A DNA stretch of 34,246 nucleotides from Fimenecus sp964557975 (GCA_964557975.1 CAZLCG010000020.1:1-34246); one strand, 5' to 3'; counted from the stretch's first letter, positions 1 through 7,576 are shown. Numbers and translations are program-made. Notes: generated from the letters alone by a model not told the origin.

Positions 1-10
1 TTGCAAAAAA

Positions 11-46
11 AATAAATGTTAGAGTATTCCCACCCCAACATTTATT
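11..46. repeat. Inverted repeat near the window edge
   Basis: Two 10-base arms (11-20 and 37-46) are perfect reverse complements around a 16-base loop. No T run follows directly, so it is not a clear terminator. It lies just before the terminator at 70-102 and may belong to the 3' region of a gene outside the window. Confidence 0.5.
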
Positions 47-69
47 ATAGAACCTATAAAAATAATTTG

Positions 70-102
70 ACCGAAGCAGGCGGCGGCTTCGGTTCTTTTT
101 TA
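70..102 (+). terminator. Intrinsic terminator of an upstream gene outside the window
   Basis: An 8-bp perfect stem (ACCGAAGC at 70-77, GCTTCGGT at 86-93) is followed by TTC and a run of T. It would end a transcript entering from the left, which makes the peptidase at 141 probably the start of a separate unit. Confidence 0.75.
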
Positions 103-140
103 TTCGTTTCTACCGTATTCTGTAACGGAGGTGTGTTGTT

Positions 141-1418
141 ATGAATACGGTAAAATCAGGAAGTACGGGAACAACCGTTGAACAGCTTCAGTTAAGCTTA
201 GAACGTTACGGGAGCTATGACGGCGGTATCGACGGAATTTTCGGAAACGCGACAAGGCGCGCGGTGATACAATTTCAAAGCGAAAACGGCTTGCAGGCGG
301 ACGGTATTGTCGGCGCGGGCACTTGGAAAAGGCTTATCCCTTATCTGAAGGGCTATACAACCTATGTTGTAAACAGGGGAGATACGCTTTTTAATATCTC
401 ACAGAAATTCGGAACATCCGTGCGTGCGGTTATGACGGCAAACCCTACCGCCGTGCCCGACAACCTTAAAATCGGCTCGACGCTTTATGTGCCTTTTTCA
501 TTTTCGCTTGTACCGAGCAATGTTACTGTATCGTCCGAGCTTAACGCCTTTATCTCTGAAGGGCTTACCGTCAGGTATCCTTTTTTGGTAAGCGGGACGA
601 TCGGCAGAAGCGTGATGGGAAAGAGCATTATCCTGCTTAAAGCGGGCGAGGGGAGCAAGGAGGTCTTCTATAACGCTTCTCACCATGCAAACGAATGGAT
701 CACAAGCCTTGTGCTTTTAAGGTTCTTAGAGGAATACGCCTATGCGTATTCCGTCGGCGGCGATGTGTTTAATACGCCTGCCGCGCGGCTTTTCAGGGAA
801 TACACGCTTTATCTTGTTTCTATGGTAAATCCCGACGGCGTGGATCTTGTAACGGGAGTGTTAAGCTCGGGCGGTTATTATAACGAAGCGGTTTCAATTT
901 CGCGCAAATTTCCCGATATACCTTTTACAAACGGTTGGAAGGCTAACATATCGGGCGTTGATTTGAATTTGCAGTATCCCGCAAACTGGGAGCGGGCGAA
1001 GCAGATAAAATATTCTCAGGGCTTTACGTCGCCCGCGCCGAGGGATTTTGTCGGTACTGCGCCTGTGACCGCGCCCGAAAGCAGGGCGGTTTATGAGTTT
1101 ACGCTGAGGCATAGTTTTTTGCTTACGCTTTCCTATCATTCGCAGGGCGAGATAATATATTGGAAATACCTTGATTACGAGCCTGCCCGTTCGCGTGAAA
1201 TCGCCGATTATTTCGGTGAGGTCAGCGGCTATGCGGTGGAGGAAACGCCGTATGCTTCGGGCTTCGCGGGGTATAAGGATTGGTTTATCGGGAATTACGA
1301 CAGACCGGGCTACACCATAGAGGTAGGTGTGGGGCAAAGCCCCTTGCCGCTTTCGCAGTTCCCGAAAATCTATTCCGATAACATAGGTATTCTGACAGGG
1401 GGAATGACGCAGATATAA
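141..1418 (+). CDS. Peptidoglycan-binding, LysM and M14-family carboxypeptidase
   Basis: Cell-wall peptidase, probably acting on peptide stems of peptidoglycan (gamma-D-glutamyl-meso-diaminopimelate type by family). Three parts are visible: a PG_binding_1 domain (about residues 6-66), a LysM repeat (about 74-118) and a zinc carboxypeptidase M14 domain (about 135-420). The zinc ligands fit H182 and E185 in an HxxE motif and H333; the catalytic Glu fits E394 in YTIEVG. Asn-Pro-Asp-Gly (NPDG) and the DLNLQYPANW stretch are typical of the family. There is no signal peptide, as in several spore-associated or autolysis-released members of this architecture. GGAGGTG lies about 7 bases before the ATG. 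It is monocistronic between two terminators. Family assignment is firm; exact bond specificity and cell location are inferred. Confidence 0.92.
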   Translation: MNTVKSGSTGTTVEQLQLSLERYGSYDGGIDGIFGNATRRAVIQFQSENGLQADGIVGAGTWKRLIPYLKGYTTYVVNRGDTLFNISQKFGTSVRAVMTANPTAVPDNLKIGSTLYVPFSFSLVPSNVTVSSELNAFISEGLTVRYPFLVSGTIGRSVMGKSIILLKAGEGSKEVFYNASHHANEWITSLVLLRFLEEYAYAYSVGGDVFNTPAARLFREYTLYLVSMVNPDGVDLVTGVLSSGGYYNEAVSISRKFPDIPFTNGWKANISGVDLNLQYPANWERAKQIKYSQGFTSPAPRDFVGTAPVTAPESRAVYEFTLRHSFLLTLSYHSQGEIIYWKYLDYEPARSREIADYFGEVSGYAVEETPYASGFAGYKDWFIGNYDRPGYTIEVGVGQSPLPLSQFPKIYSDNIGILTGGMTQI

Positions 1419-1432
1419 CCAAAACGCAGATG

Positions 1433-1530
1433 TTCCCCGCCTCTAATGGTGCGGGCGTCCGGCAGACGCCTCTCAGCCGAAGGCTGAGAGGAGCACCGAC
1501 CGAGCCGACAGGTGAGAAGCCTCGCTCCGA
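1433..1530. repeat. Palindromic intergenic repeat (family A, copy 1)
   Basis: It contains a perfect 10-bp stem with a GAA loop (1469-1491) and, at 1492-1512, a 21-base segment that recurs exactly in reverse complement at 31011-31031. It begins about 15 bases after the stop codon of the peptidase. No coding potential is supported: the minus-strand reading frame across it is short and unlike any known protein. Confidence 0.7.
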
Positions 1531-1551
1531 TTTAAACCGCAATCCGAAAAC

Positions 1552-1588
1552 ATAAACGGGGTACGGTATTGTTACCCCGTTTATTTGT
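1552..1588 (+). terminator. Intrinsic terminator
   Basis: A perfect 12-bp stem (ATAAACGGGGTA at 1552-1563, its complement at 1573-1584) with a 9-base loop, followed by a T-rich tail. It probably ends the peptidase transcript. Confidence 0.75.
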
Positions 1589-1597
1589 TATATTTGT

Positions 1598-1703
1598 CTA
1601 TGCTTGTGCGCTGAGGGCTTGTCTGACGGCGGGAGCAAGCCGTGCCTACGCGGTCGGCGCATCCGACCGCGTCATAGGTTCGCGAAGCAAGCATAAGCTA
1701 AAG
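1598..1703. repeat. Nested palindromic element
   Basis: Outer arms TATGCTTG (1599-1606) and CAAGCATA (1688-1695) enclose a 6-bp stem (1616-1621 with 1636-1641) and a perfect 9-bp stem (1649-1657 with 1663-1671, loop CGCAT). This is the GC-rich part of a 430-base gene-free stretch (1419-1848); the rest, from about 1704 to the lipoprotein gene, is AT-rich and holds the dyad at 1742-1759. Confidence 0.55.
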
Positions 1704-1741
1704 TAAAGATATGATTTATAACAATTTTAAGGATATTTTTA

Positions 1742-1759
1742 TTTGTTAAATGTAACAAA
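1742..1759. promoter_or_regulatory. Dyad upstream of the lipoprotein gene, possible operator
   Basis: TTTGTTA and TAACAAA are perfect 7-base inverted arms around AATG, followed by an AT-rich TATAAAATAT segment. It sits about 90 bases before the ATG at 1849. It may be an operator or promoter part; no matching regulator is encoded in the window. Confidence 0.3.
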
Positions 1760-1848
1760 CAATTATAAAATATTTCGTAGAAAAAGACAATGGATTTTTT
1801 TGCAAAAAATGTGATATTCTGTAGATGAAAAGTATAGGGGGTAATAAA

Positions 1849-3003
1849 ATGAAATATTTAAGATTTTGTCTTGCGGCTGTTTTGGCGATTACGGTATTGC
1901 TGAGCGCATGCGGAATACAACAGGATACATCCGAAAGCGAGCCGTCAACATCGGAAAACGTAAACGTCTCGAATGATTTGAGCGCTTTGCCGGATTTGCC
2001 GTATGTTCAGGCTGTCACCGTGCCTTATAAAAAGGCGCTTGACCCCGTTTTAGTGGACAATATTTTATATATGGCGGTCGCTGAAGCCGACCGAACCGAA
2101 ACCGATACCAACCGATTGGTCGCATATAACATTGAAACCGGCGAGGAAACTCTTTTGTTTACAAGCACGCAGGAGTACGCGTATATGCAGCTGCTTCAGA
2201 CCGATGGCGAATGGCTTGTCTGGATGGATCTGCACTTGTACGGCGGGGAATGTAACATCTATATGATGCGGCTTGAAACTCGGGAAATAACGCAGGTGTC
2301 CCATTTTTCTTCGGAAGCTCCCTCCTATACCTCTCCCGTATATATGGACGGCAAGATTTATTGGATTGAGGAGGAAAACGTAATAGGCTCGGAGGATAAT
2401 CTCACCATTGCGGGGCATGTTTACGAATACGATTGCAATACCAAACAGAAATCCGCTGTTGCCGAAATGCAGAATATTTTTACAAATAATCTGGATTTAG
2501 CCGCCAAGGACGGCAAGGTTGTTTGGTTTGAACGCGTCGGCGACGCGGGGAATTATTATATTTACGATGCGGCGAGCGGTAAAACAGACGTTATTGCGTC
2601 AAAGCAGCCCGACGCTATGAATATTCAATATTCGGACGGCTGTATTTTTGCGTTTGAAACCGAAAACTATAATGAGCAAACAAGTAAGCAAATGGTCTGT
2701 ATTGATATTAAAACAGGCGCTTACACCGAGCTTGTGCAGAATTTCATCAATTTCCGCGTGACAGATAATTATTTGTTCGGTACGACAGGCTCGGTCGTTT
2801 GGTTTTATGAACGGAATAAAAATAATGAGCCGGTTGTAATTCCCGAAATCGCGTGTTCGGATTTCAGCAGCTATAACTCGGGACAAGGGGATACTGTTTT
2901 TATTGTAGAACAAAACGACGGTATCAGCGAAACGCCGTATCAGGGGCTGAAGAACGAGACTACAATTCGCATTTATAAACTGGGCGAACGCGCCGCCGCA
3001 TAA
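1849..3003 (+). CDS. Putative lipoprotein with beta-propeller-like repeats
   Basis: Function is not recognised. The start is placed at the ATG at 1849 rather than the in-frame ATG at 1825, because AGGGGG (1836-1841) precedes it by seven bases and the product then begins with a clean lipoprotein signal: hydrophobic residues 4-18 and lipobox LSAC with Cys21. After a Ser/Glu-rich linker, about 340 residues contain recurring units of the form 'DGKIYWIE', 'DGKVVWFE', 'DGEWLVWMD' and 'DNYLFGT', alternating with strands that end in 'NIETGEETLL' or 'DIKTGAYTEL' types. That pattern is typical of TolB/DUF5050-like beta-propellers. It is probably an outer-face membrane-anchored sensor or binding protein. 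It stands alone, with a terminator directly after it. Confidence 0.8.
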   Translation: MKYLRFCLAAVLAITVLLSACGIQQDTSESEPSTSENVNVSNDLSALPDLPYVQAVTVPYKKALDPVLVDNILYMAVAEADRTETDTNRLVAYNIETGEETLLFTSTQEYAYMQLLQTDGEWLVWMDLHLYGGECNIYMMRLETREITQVSHFSSEAPSYTSPVYMDGKIYWIEEENVIGSEDNLTIAGHVYEYDCNTKQKSAVAEMQNIFTNNLDLAAKDGKVVWFERVGDAGNYYIYDAASGKTDVIASKQPDAMNIQYSDGCIFAFETENYNEQTSKQMVCIDIKTGAYTELVQNFINFRVTDNYLFGTTGSVVWFYERNKNNEPVVIPEIACSDFSSYNSGQGDTVFIVEQNDGISETPYQGLKNETTIRIYKLGERAAA

Positions 3004-3043
3004 GCGCTGCCGAAATGCTGAGCGCAATATCAAAAAAATGTAC

Positions 3044-3083
3044 AGCCGCTTTGGAGGAAAAACCCTCCCGAGCGGCTTTTGTT
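3044..3083 (+). terminator. Intrinsic terminator of the lipoprotein gene
   Basis: AGCCGCT (3044-3050) pairs with AGCGGCT (3071-3077), with an inner GGAGG/CCTCC extension, followed by TTTTGTTT. Confidence 0.75.
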
Positions 3084-3090
3084 TGAACCG

Positions 3091-3119
3091 ATAAAAAAGG
3101 AACGCCGAAACAAACGGCG
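3091..3119 (-). terminator. Probable terminator of nagB
   Basis: Read on the minus strand, a 5-bp GC stem (CGCCG/CGGCG, positions 3103-3107 and 3115-3119) is followed by a T-rich run ending at 3091. The stem is short, so confidence is moderate. It lies about 50 bases after the nagB stop codon. Confidence 0.5.
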
Positions 3120-3167
3120 CCCCCAAGTCGTTTTATTCAATTCAAAAATCGGCGCAGGCTCCAATCC

Positions 3168-3887
3168 CTATAAAAGGCTCGCCGCCGCCTTGTCAAGGTA
3201 AACCTCGACGTCGTGGTGGAACTGAAGAATTGAAGCGGGACAGACGGGCGTAACCTCTCCGTTGACCATAGCCGTAATCGCGTCCGCTTTTTGTATGCCC
3301 GTTGCGATAAGCACGATTTTTTTCGCTTTCATAATAGAGCCGATACCCATGGTCAGCGCCTCGGTTGGCATTGGGTTTTCGTCAAAATACTTTGAGTTTG
3401 CGTTTATCGTGCTTTGCGTGAGCTTAACCTTAAACGAACCCTTTGTGAAGCATACGGAAGGCTCGTTGAAGCCTATATGCCCGTTTCTGCCGATGCCCAA
3501 AAGCTGAATGTCAACATGCGCGCTGTCAAGCATTTCATCGTACCTTTTACATTCCCTATCGGTGTCCCTTGCGTTGCCGTTAAGGAAATGAACGTTCTTT
3601 TCTTTAATGTCGGTCATATTAAAAAGCTCGTTGTGCATAAAGCTGTAATAACTGTTTTTGTCATTTTTGGGAAGATTGACATATTCATCAAGGTTATAGG
3701 TTCTTACGTCCTTAAGGCTTACCTTGCCCTTTTGACATTCTTTATATATATATTTGTAGGTCGGCACGGGCGACGCTCCTGTCGCAAGACCCAAGGTAAT
3801 ATCAGGCTTTTCTTTTATTGCGTCGACAAAAAGCCTGCCTGCCGCTTTGCCGATTTCCTTTGCGTTTTCCATAATTACGATTTTCAT
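3168..3887 (-). CDS. nagB: Glucosamine-6-phosphate deaminase
   Basis: Converts glucosamine 6-phosphate to fructose 6-phosphate and ammonia, the step that brings amino sugars into glycolysis. The 239-residue length matches the short Firmicute form without the C-terminal allosteric extension. Visible motifs are the phosphate loop LATGASPVPTY (34-44), NLDEY with catalytic Asp67, and GIGRNGHIGFNEP with His137 and Glu142. Position 135 is Asn where the E. coli enzyme has Asp, a substitution I recall in other Firmicute NagB proteins. AGGTGA precedes the ATG. No nagA lies next to it; the GH20 hexosaminidase 19 kb away could feed the same pathway. It has its own promoter with a consensus-like -10, divergent from acpS. 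Confidence 0.95.
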   Translation of the reverse strand: MKIVIMENAKEIGKAAGRLFVDAIKEKPDITLGLATGASPVPTYKYIYKECQKGKVSLKDVRTYNLDEYVNLPKNDKNSYYSFMHNELFNMTDIKEKNVHFLNGNARDTDRECKRYDEMLDSAHVDIQLLGIGRNGHIGFNEPSVCFTKGSFKVKLTQSTINANSKYFDENPMPTEALTMGIGSIMKAKKIVLIATGIQKADAITAMVNGEVTPVCPASILQFHHDVEVYLDKAAASLL

Positions 3888-3915
3888 AGTGTCACCTGCC
3901 GATTAAGTTTCAAAT

Positions 3916-3943
3916 ATTATAGCAAATAATACGGAAAAATCAA
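3916..3943 (-). promoter_or_regulatory. Promoter of nagB
   Basis: On the minus strand TTGATT (3938-3943) and TATAAT (3916-3921) are separated by 16 bases, with a TGC extended -10. The predicted start leaves a leader of about 20 bases. Confidence 0.7.
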
Positions 3944-3960
3944 TATTTTTACAGAAATAA

Positions 3961-3989
3961 TTTAAAAAAGCGTTTTTATGTGGTATTAT
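3961..3989 (+). promoter_or_regulatory. Candidate promoter of the acpS operon
   Basis: TATTAT (3984-3989) with an upstream TGG extended -10 and a poor -35 (TTTAAA, 3961-3966) at 17-base spacing. The start would be about 25 bases before the acpS ATG. Confidence 0.5.
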
Positions 3990-4021
3990 AGTGTTACTGC
4001 AATATTTTCGGGAGCAAGGCT

Positions 4022-4384
4022 ATGATTTCAAACGGAATAGATTTGGTCGAAATAAAGAGAATAGAAAAATCAATTAAAAGCGAAGCTTTTTTAAAGCGTG
4101 TTTACGGCGAAAACGAGCTTCGTGAGCTTGATAATAAATCTCCCCAAAGCTATGCGGGCGCGTTTGCCGCGAAGGAGGCTTTTTCAAAGGCTCTCGGCAG
4201 CGGAATTGTCGGCTTCGGTCTTAATGAGGTCGAGGTCCTGCACAGGGAAAACGGCGAGCCGTATTTTTTCCTTTCGGGCAGGGCAAAGAAAACAGCCGAC
4301 GAAAAAGGGCTTTCGTTTGCGCTCAGCATAACGCATACAGGCGGATATGCCGCGGCGATTGTGACCGCTTACACAGAGAATTAA
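4022..4384 (+). CDS. acpS: Holo-[acyl-carrier-protein] synthase
   Basis: Transfers 4'-phosphopantetheine from coenzyme A to the conserved serine of acyl carrier protein, which activates fatty-acid synthesis. Length (120 residues) and motifs fit the AcpS family: GIDLVEIKRI near the start with metal ligand Asp7, and FAAKEAFSKALGSG with Glu52. SITHTGGYAAA near the C-terminus is also characteristic. GGAG lies about 7 bases before the ATG. It is the first gene of a set with the NAD(P)HX repair enzyme 27 bases downstream; acpS followed by a nnr-type gene or alr is a common Firmicute arrangement. Confidence 0.95.
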   Translation: MISNGIDLVEIKRIEKSIKSEAFLKRVYGENELRELDNKSPQSYAGAFAAKEAFSKALGSGIVGFGLNEVEVLHRENGEPYFFLSGRAKKTADEKGLSFALSITHTGGYAAAIVTAYTEN

Positions 4385-4411
4385 AAGGCGTGAAAGGTAA
4401 GGTAAAGGAAA

Positions 4412-5956
4412 ATGATGAAAATACTTTCCTCAAATCAGATAAGAGAGATTGAAGAGCTTGCCGTCAATAACGGTATTACGTTTCTTCGCCTTATGGAGAA
4501 CGCAGGCTCTGCGTGCGCTAAGGTAATCAGAAATAAATTTGACGACAGCGGGCTTCGCAGGGTTACGGTTGTCTGCGGAAAGGGTAAAAACGGCGGCGAC
4601 GGTTTTGTTATTGCAAGAAAGCTGTACGAAAACGGCTATAATGTTTCGGTGCTTCTCGCTATGGGCGAACCCTCGGCGGACACGGCTTGCGAGATGTATT
4701 CAAGGCTTTTGAAGCTCGGGGTTGATGTTGAAAAATATGACGGGGACAACGAAAATCAAATAAGACGTATGCAAAAATCCGATATTATTGTTGACTGCGT
4801 GTTCGGTACGGGCTTTTCCGGAACACCCGACCAAAGGCTGTCAAAGCTGTTCGGGATTATGTCCGAATGCTGCGGCTTTGTTGTAAGCGTTGACCTGCCG
4901 AGCGGTATGAGCGCGGATTCAACGGAGCTTAACGGCGCTGTCGTTAAGGCGGATATGACAATAGCGGTTATCGCGCTTAAATTTTCGCTTGCGTATTACC
5001 CTTCAGCTGAATTTGCAGGGGATATAAAGGTGGTTTCAATAGGTATTCCCGATGAAATCATTTCGGGCTTTCACGGCGGATTTTCGCTGAACGCTAAGGA
5101 GATAAAAGCTCATTTTAAAAAGAGAGGGGAAAACTTGAATAAGGGCGATTACGGCAAAGGACTGATAATAGCGGGCAGCTACCGTATGCCCGGCGCGGCT
5201 CTTTTGTCGTCTGCGGCGGCTGTCGAAAGCGGAATAGGTCTTTTGAAGCTCGCTTTTCCCGATTCGGTATACTGTCATATGATGAATATGACGCCCGAAA
5301 AGGTGCTGATGCCTTTGCAGTCAAACAGATATGGCAGAATATCCCTGCGTTCGGGCGGCGAAATTATTGAAGAGCTTAATAAATCAACCGCCGTTTTAAT
5401 AGGCTGCGGTATGGGCGTTGATTACGACACAAAGGCTGTAACGCGCCTTGTGCTTGAAAATGCCGAAATTCCCGTAATTCTCGACGCTGACGGCATAAAC
5501 TGTATGTCCGACAGCATAGATATAATCAAGAGCGCGAAAGCTCCGGTTATTATCACACCGCATCCGGGTGAGGCGGCAAGACTTCTTAACTGCTCGGTAA
5601 ACGAGGTTCAGGCGGACAGAATTTCCGCGGCAAAAAGGCTGTTTGAGCTTACGGGCGCGGTTGTGGTTTTAAAAGGCTCAAGAACCGTTGTCACTCATAA
5701 CGGCATAGATTTTTATGTCAACATGACGGGCAATTCGGGGCTTGCAACCGCAGGCAGCGGCGATGTTCTCGCGGGGCTTGCGCTATCGCTCGTCTGTCAG
5801 GGTATGCCGCCGTTTTGGGCTTCGGTCGGCGCGGTTCACGCCCATGGCGCGGCGGGGGATATTACAGCCGATAAATATTCCCGAATGGGTACAACTCCCG
5901 TAAAGCTTCTTGCGGAGATACCGAGGGTTATGTCAAATTACGAACAGAACAGGTGA
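4412..5956 (+). CDS. nnr: Bifunctional NAD(P)H-hydrate epimerase and ADP-dependent NAD(P)HX dehydratase
   Basis: Repairs damaged NADH and NADPH: the N-terminal half epimerises the R and S hydrates and the C-terminal half dehydrates the S form with ADP. The YjeF_N domain spans about residues 1-215, with VVCGKGKNGGDGFVIARKL near 53-71 and the VDCVFGTGFSG segment. The carbohydrate-kinase-like domain spans about 225-505, with ITPHPGEAARLL and the nucleotide motif NMTGNSGLATAGSGDVLAGL near 436-455. The 514-residue length is normal for the fused form. Two adjacent ATG codons (4412, 4415) are possible starts, with AAAGGA just upstream. It follows acpS and overlaps the leader of the next lipoprotein gene. 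Confidence 0.94.
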   Translation: MMKILSSNQIREIEELAVNNGITFLRLMENAGSACAKVIRNKFDDSGLRRVTVVCGKGKNGGDGFVIARKLYENGYNVSVLLAMGEPSADTACEMYSRLLKLGVDVEKYDGDNENQIRRMQKSDIIVDCVFGTGFSGTPDQRLSKLFGIMSECCGFVVSVDLPSGMSADSTELNGAVVKADMTIAVIALKFSLAYYPSAEFAGDIKVVSIGIPDEIISGFHGGFSLNAKEIKAHFKKRGENLNKGDYGKGLIIAGSYRMPGAALLSSAAAVESGIGLLKLAFPDSVYCHMMNMTPEKVLMPLQSNRYGRISLRSGGEIIEELNKSTAVLIGCGMGVDYDTKAVTRLVLENAEIPVILDADGINCMSDSIDIIKSAKAPVIITPHPGEAARLLNCSVNEVQADRISAAKRLFELTGAVVVLKGSRTVVTHNGIDFYVNMTGNSGLATAGSGDVLAGLALSLVCQGMPPFWASVGAVHAHGAAGDITADKYSRMGTTPVKLLAEIPRVMSNYEQNR

Positions 5957-5964
5957 TTCCTTTT

Positions 5965-6471
5965 ATGAAAAAAATCCTGTGTATTGCTGCTGTTTTTACG
6001 CTTTTATTCACAGGATGTGCAAATAAAAATGAAGCTGAAGCCGCAGAGCCTGTCCCGCCGAGCTTTACCGCGGATATAACGGTGAATTACGGGGAAGCGC
6101 AGTTCGGCGCGCAGCTCAGCAGGACGGCGGACAGTATTACCGTTTCCTTTTATTCGCCCGAGGCTTTAAACGGGCTTACGGCTTCAAAAAACATAAACGG
6201 AAGCAGCATAAGCTACTTAGGGCTTTCCGTTTCGTCGCTCAACGGCTGGCTTCCCGAGAAATCCGTTTTGAATATTTTAAATGAGGTTTTCAACGCCGTT
6301 TGCGGCGACGGCTCTGCTTATTCGGTTAAGCTTCGGAACGGCTGTTATGTTTATCAGGGAACGGGAGGCGCAAGCGCATTTGAGCTTTTAAGGGACTGCG
6401 AAACGCTTAATATCAAATCGTTATCAGTACCCGAAAGCAATTTAAACGTAATCTTTAACAGCTTCGGCTGA
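5965..6471 (+). CDS. Small putative lipoprotein of unknown function
   Basis: The ATG at 5965 is preferred over the in-frame GTG at 5953, because AGGTGA (5951-5956) sits eight bases before it and also carries the stop codon of the upstream gene. The product starts MKKILCIAAVFTLLFTGC, a type II signal with Cys18 in the lipobox LFTGC. The mature part, about 150 residues, has no motif I recognise; the alternating 'ADITVNYGEAQFGAQLSRTADSITVSFYSP' style suggests a beta-rich fold, possibly LolA-like. A LolA/YdcC-type lipoprotein between acpS and mazF is known in Bacillus, which supports but does not prove that idea. A terminator follows at once. Confidence 0.8.
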   Translation: MKKILCIAAVFTLLFTGCANKNEAEAAEPVPPSFTADITVNYGEAQFGAQLSRTADSITVSFYSPEALNGLTASKNINGSSISYLGLSVSSLNGWLPEKSVLNILNEVFNAVCGDGSAYSVKLRNGCYVYQGTGGASAFELLRDCETLNIKSLSVPESNLNVIFNSFG

Positions 6472-6477
6472 TATTGC

Positions 6478-6506
6478 GCCGTCCGTTTTAACGGGCGGCA
6501 TTTTTT
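6478..6506 (+). terminator. Terminator of the acpS-nnr-lipoprotein operon
   Basis: Stem GCCGTCCGT/ACGGGCGGC (9 bp with one G-U pair) around TTTA, followed by ATTTTTTG. It separates mazF from the genes upstream. Confidence 0.8.
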
Positions 6507-6628
6507 GTTTTCACTTTTTGTCGCATTTAATAATATAATGTATTGCTCCCCGAAAAATGTTTATAGAGGTAATTTACGGGCAAAAATAATAACGCGACAC
6601 ATAAATTACCTTTGGAGAGTGATAACAA

Positions 6629-6979
6629 ATGACAGTAAAGCGAGGGGAAATCTATTACGCCGATTTAAGCCCCGTTATAGGCTCTGAGCAGGGCGGAATG
6701 AGACCTGTCCTTATCGTTCAAAACGACGTGGGCAACAAATACAGCCCGACGGTGATTGCGGCGGCAATCACAAGCCAGAAATATAAAACGCAGCTGCCCA
6801 CGCACATAAGCGTTAACGCCGACAACTGCGGGCTTCAAAAGGACTCGATCGTTTTACTTGAGCAGGTGAGGACGATAGATAAAACCCGTCTTAAAGAAAG
6901 AATGGGAAATCTTCCCGATAATGAAATGAGCAAAATCAACAGGGCGCTTTCCGTGAGCTTCGGTCTCGGAACGGTTTGA
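6629..6979 (+). CDS. mazF: MazF/EndoA-type mRNA endoribonuclease (toxin)
   Basis: Sequence-specific mRNA endoribonuclease of the PemK/MazF family, closest in layout to Bacillus EndoA (NdoA). At 116 residues it has the normal length. Family residues are intact: KRGEIYYADLSPVIGSEQGG at the N-terminus, Arg25 and Thr48 at the positions used for catalysis in the Bacillus enzyme, and DSIVLLEQVRTIDK later. GGAG lies about 11 bases before the ATG. In Bacillus the antitoxin gene (ndoAI) lies directly upstream; here the 157 bases before mazF hold a terminator and no antitoxin-like frame, and coat genes follow. The toxin therefore seems to be an orphan, with its antitoxin elsewhere or absent. Confidence 0.9.
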   Translation: MTVKRGEIYYADLSPVIGSEQGGMRPVLIVQNDVGNKYSPTVIAAAITSQKYKTQLPTHISVNADNCGLQKDSIVLLEQVRTIDKTRLKERMGNLPDNEMSKINRALSVSFGLGTV

Positions 6980-6983
6980 TTTT

Positions 6984-7010
6984 CAGCCGGCAGTTTTGTC
7001 GGCTGTTTTT
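6984..7010 (+). terminator. Terminator of mazF
   Basis: CAGCCG (6984-6989) pairs with CGGCTG (7000-7005), then TTTTTG. It lies a few bases after the mazF stop codon. Confidence 0.75.
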
Positions 7011-7068
7011 GTATATTTCGGGCTTCGGTCGGAATAATAAAACCGATTTAAAAGCAAAGGAGGAAGTT

Positions 7069-7254
7069 ATGCCGAACCTGACCGAAAAGGATATATACTG
7101 CATTGAAAAACTGCTCGCTGAGGAAAAGAGGATAATATCAAAATATACCGATTATGCCTCGGCAACGGATGACGCGACAATCCGCGCGGTTTTGGAACAG
7201 AGCGCGGCACAACACAGGAATTTTTATGAAACCGTTTTTTCCGTACTCGGTTAG
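7069..7254 (+). CDS. Small CotF-like spore coat protein
   Basis: Sixty-one residues, predicted all alpha-helical. The start at 7069 is set by AAGGAGGAAG six bases upstream; an in-frame extension back to 6976 would run through the mazF terminator. The pattern EKDIYCIEKLLAEEKRIISKY...AQHRNFYETVFSVL matches one helical hairpin of the ferritin-like Coat F family. It overlaps the next, larger coat gene by 29 bases, so the two are translationally linked and probably form a pair. Role in the spore coat is inferred from family membership. Confidence 0.72.
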   Translation: MPNLTEKDIYCIEKLLAEEKRIISKYTDYASATDDATIRAVLEQSAAQHRNFYETVFSVLG

Positions 7255-7576
7255 AACCGCAAACAAAAGAAAAAAAGCCGATGAAAGCCGTAAAGCGCCC
7301 GAAAAGAAGGATAAACCCGACATAACGCCCGATACAAAGCAGCTTTTAGAGGATGTTATGCTTTCACAGCTTAAAATTGCGAAAGTTTATAACGACTGCT
7401 GTCTGTGCTGCGTCGATGAAGGCTTGAGAACGGAGCTTCTTAATATTTTAAGAGATAATTACGAAATCTATAACCGGCAGTTCAGCGAGGCGGAAAAAAG
7501 AGGCTGGGCGCCGCAGAGCCCTGCAAACAAAGACTCTATCGAAGCCGTAAAGGCGAAATTCGGCACGGATAATTAA
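7226..7576 (+). CDS. CotF-family spore coat protein
   Basis: The ATG at 7226 is preferred (AGGAA seven bases upstream), giving 116 residues; a longer frame back to 7154 lies wholly inside the previous gene. A Lys-rich linker (about 10-35) precedes a Coat F helical domain: DVMLSQLKIAKVYNDCCLCC, then LRTELLNILRDNYEIYNRQF, and the typical ending AEKRGWAPQ. Three cysteines sit close together (NDCCLCC). The start overlaps the upstream coat gene in another frame. This indicates a spore-forming host. Confidence 0.78.
   Translation: MKPFFPYSVRTANKRKKADESRKAPEKKDKPDITPDTKQLLEDVMLSQLKIAKVYNDCCLCCVDEGLRTELLNILRDNYEIYNRQFSEAEKRGWAPQSPANKDSIEAVKAKFGTDN

Noticed and set aside
2599..3126. 175-residue minus-strand open frame opposite the lipoprotein gene
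   Set aside because: It runs through the terminator hairpin at 3044-3083 and lacks a ribosome site; composition is that of a shadow frame.
6505..6687. 60-residue frame before mazF as a possible antitoxin
   Set aside because: It has no ribbon-helix-helix pattern, starts inside the terminator tail and overlaps the mazF start in another frame.
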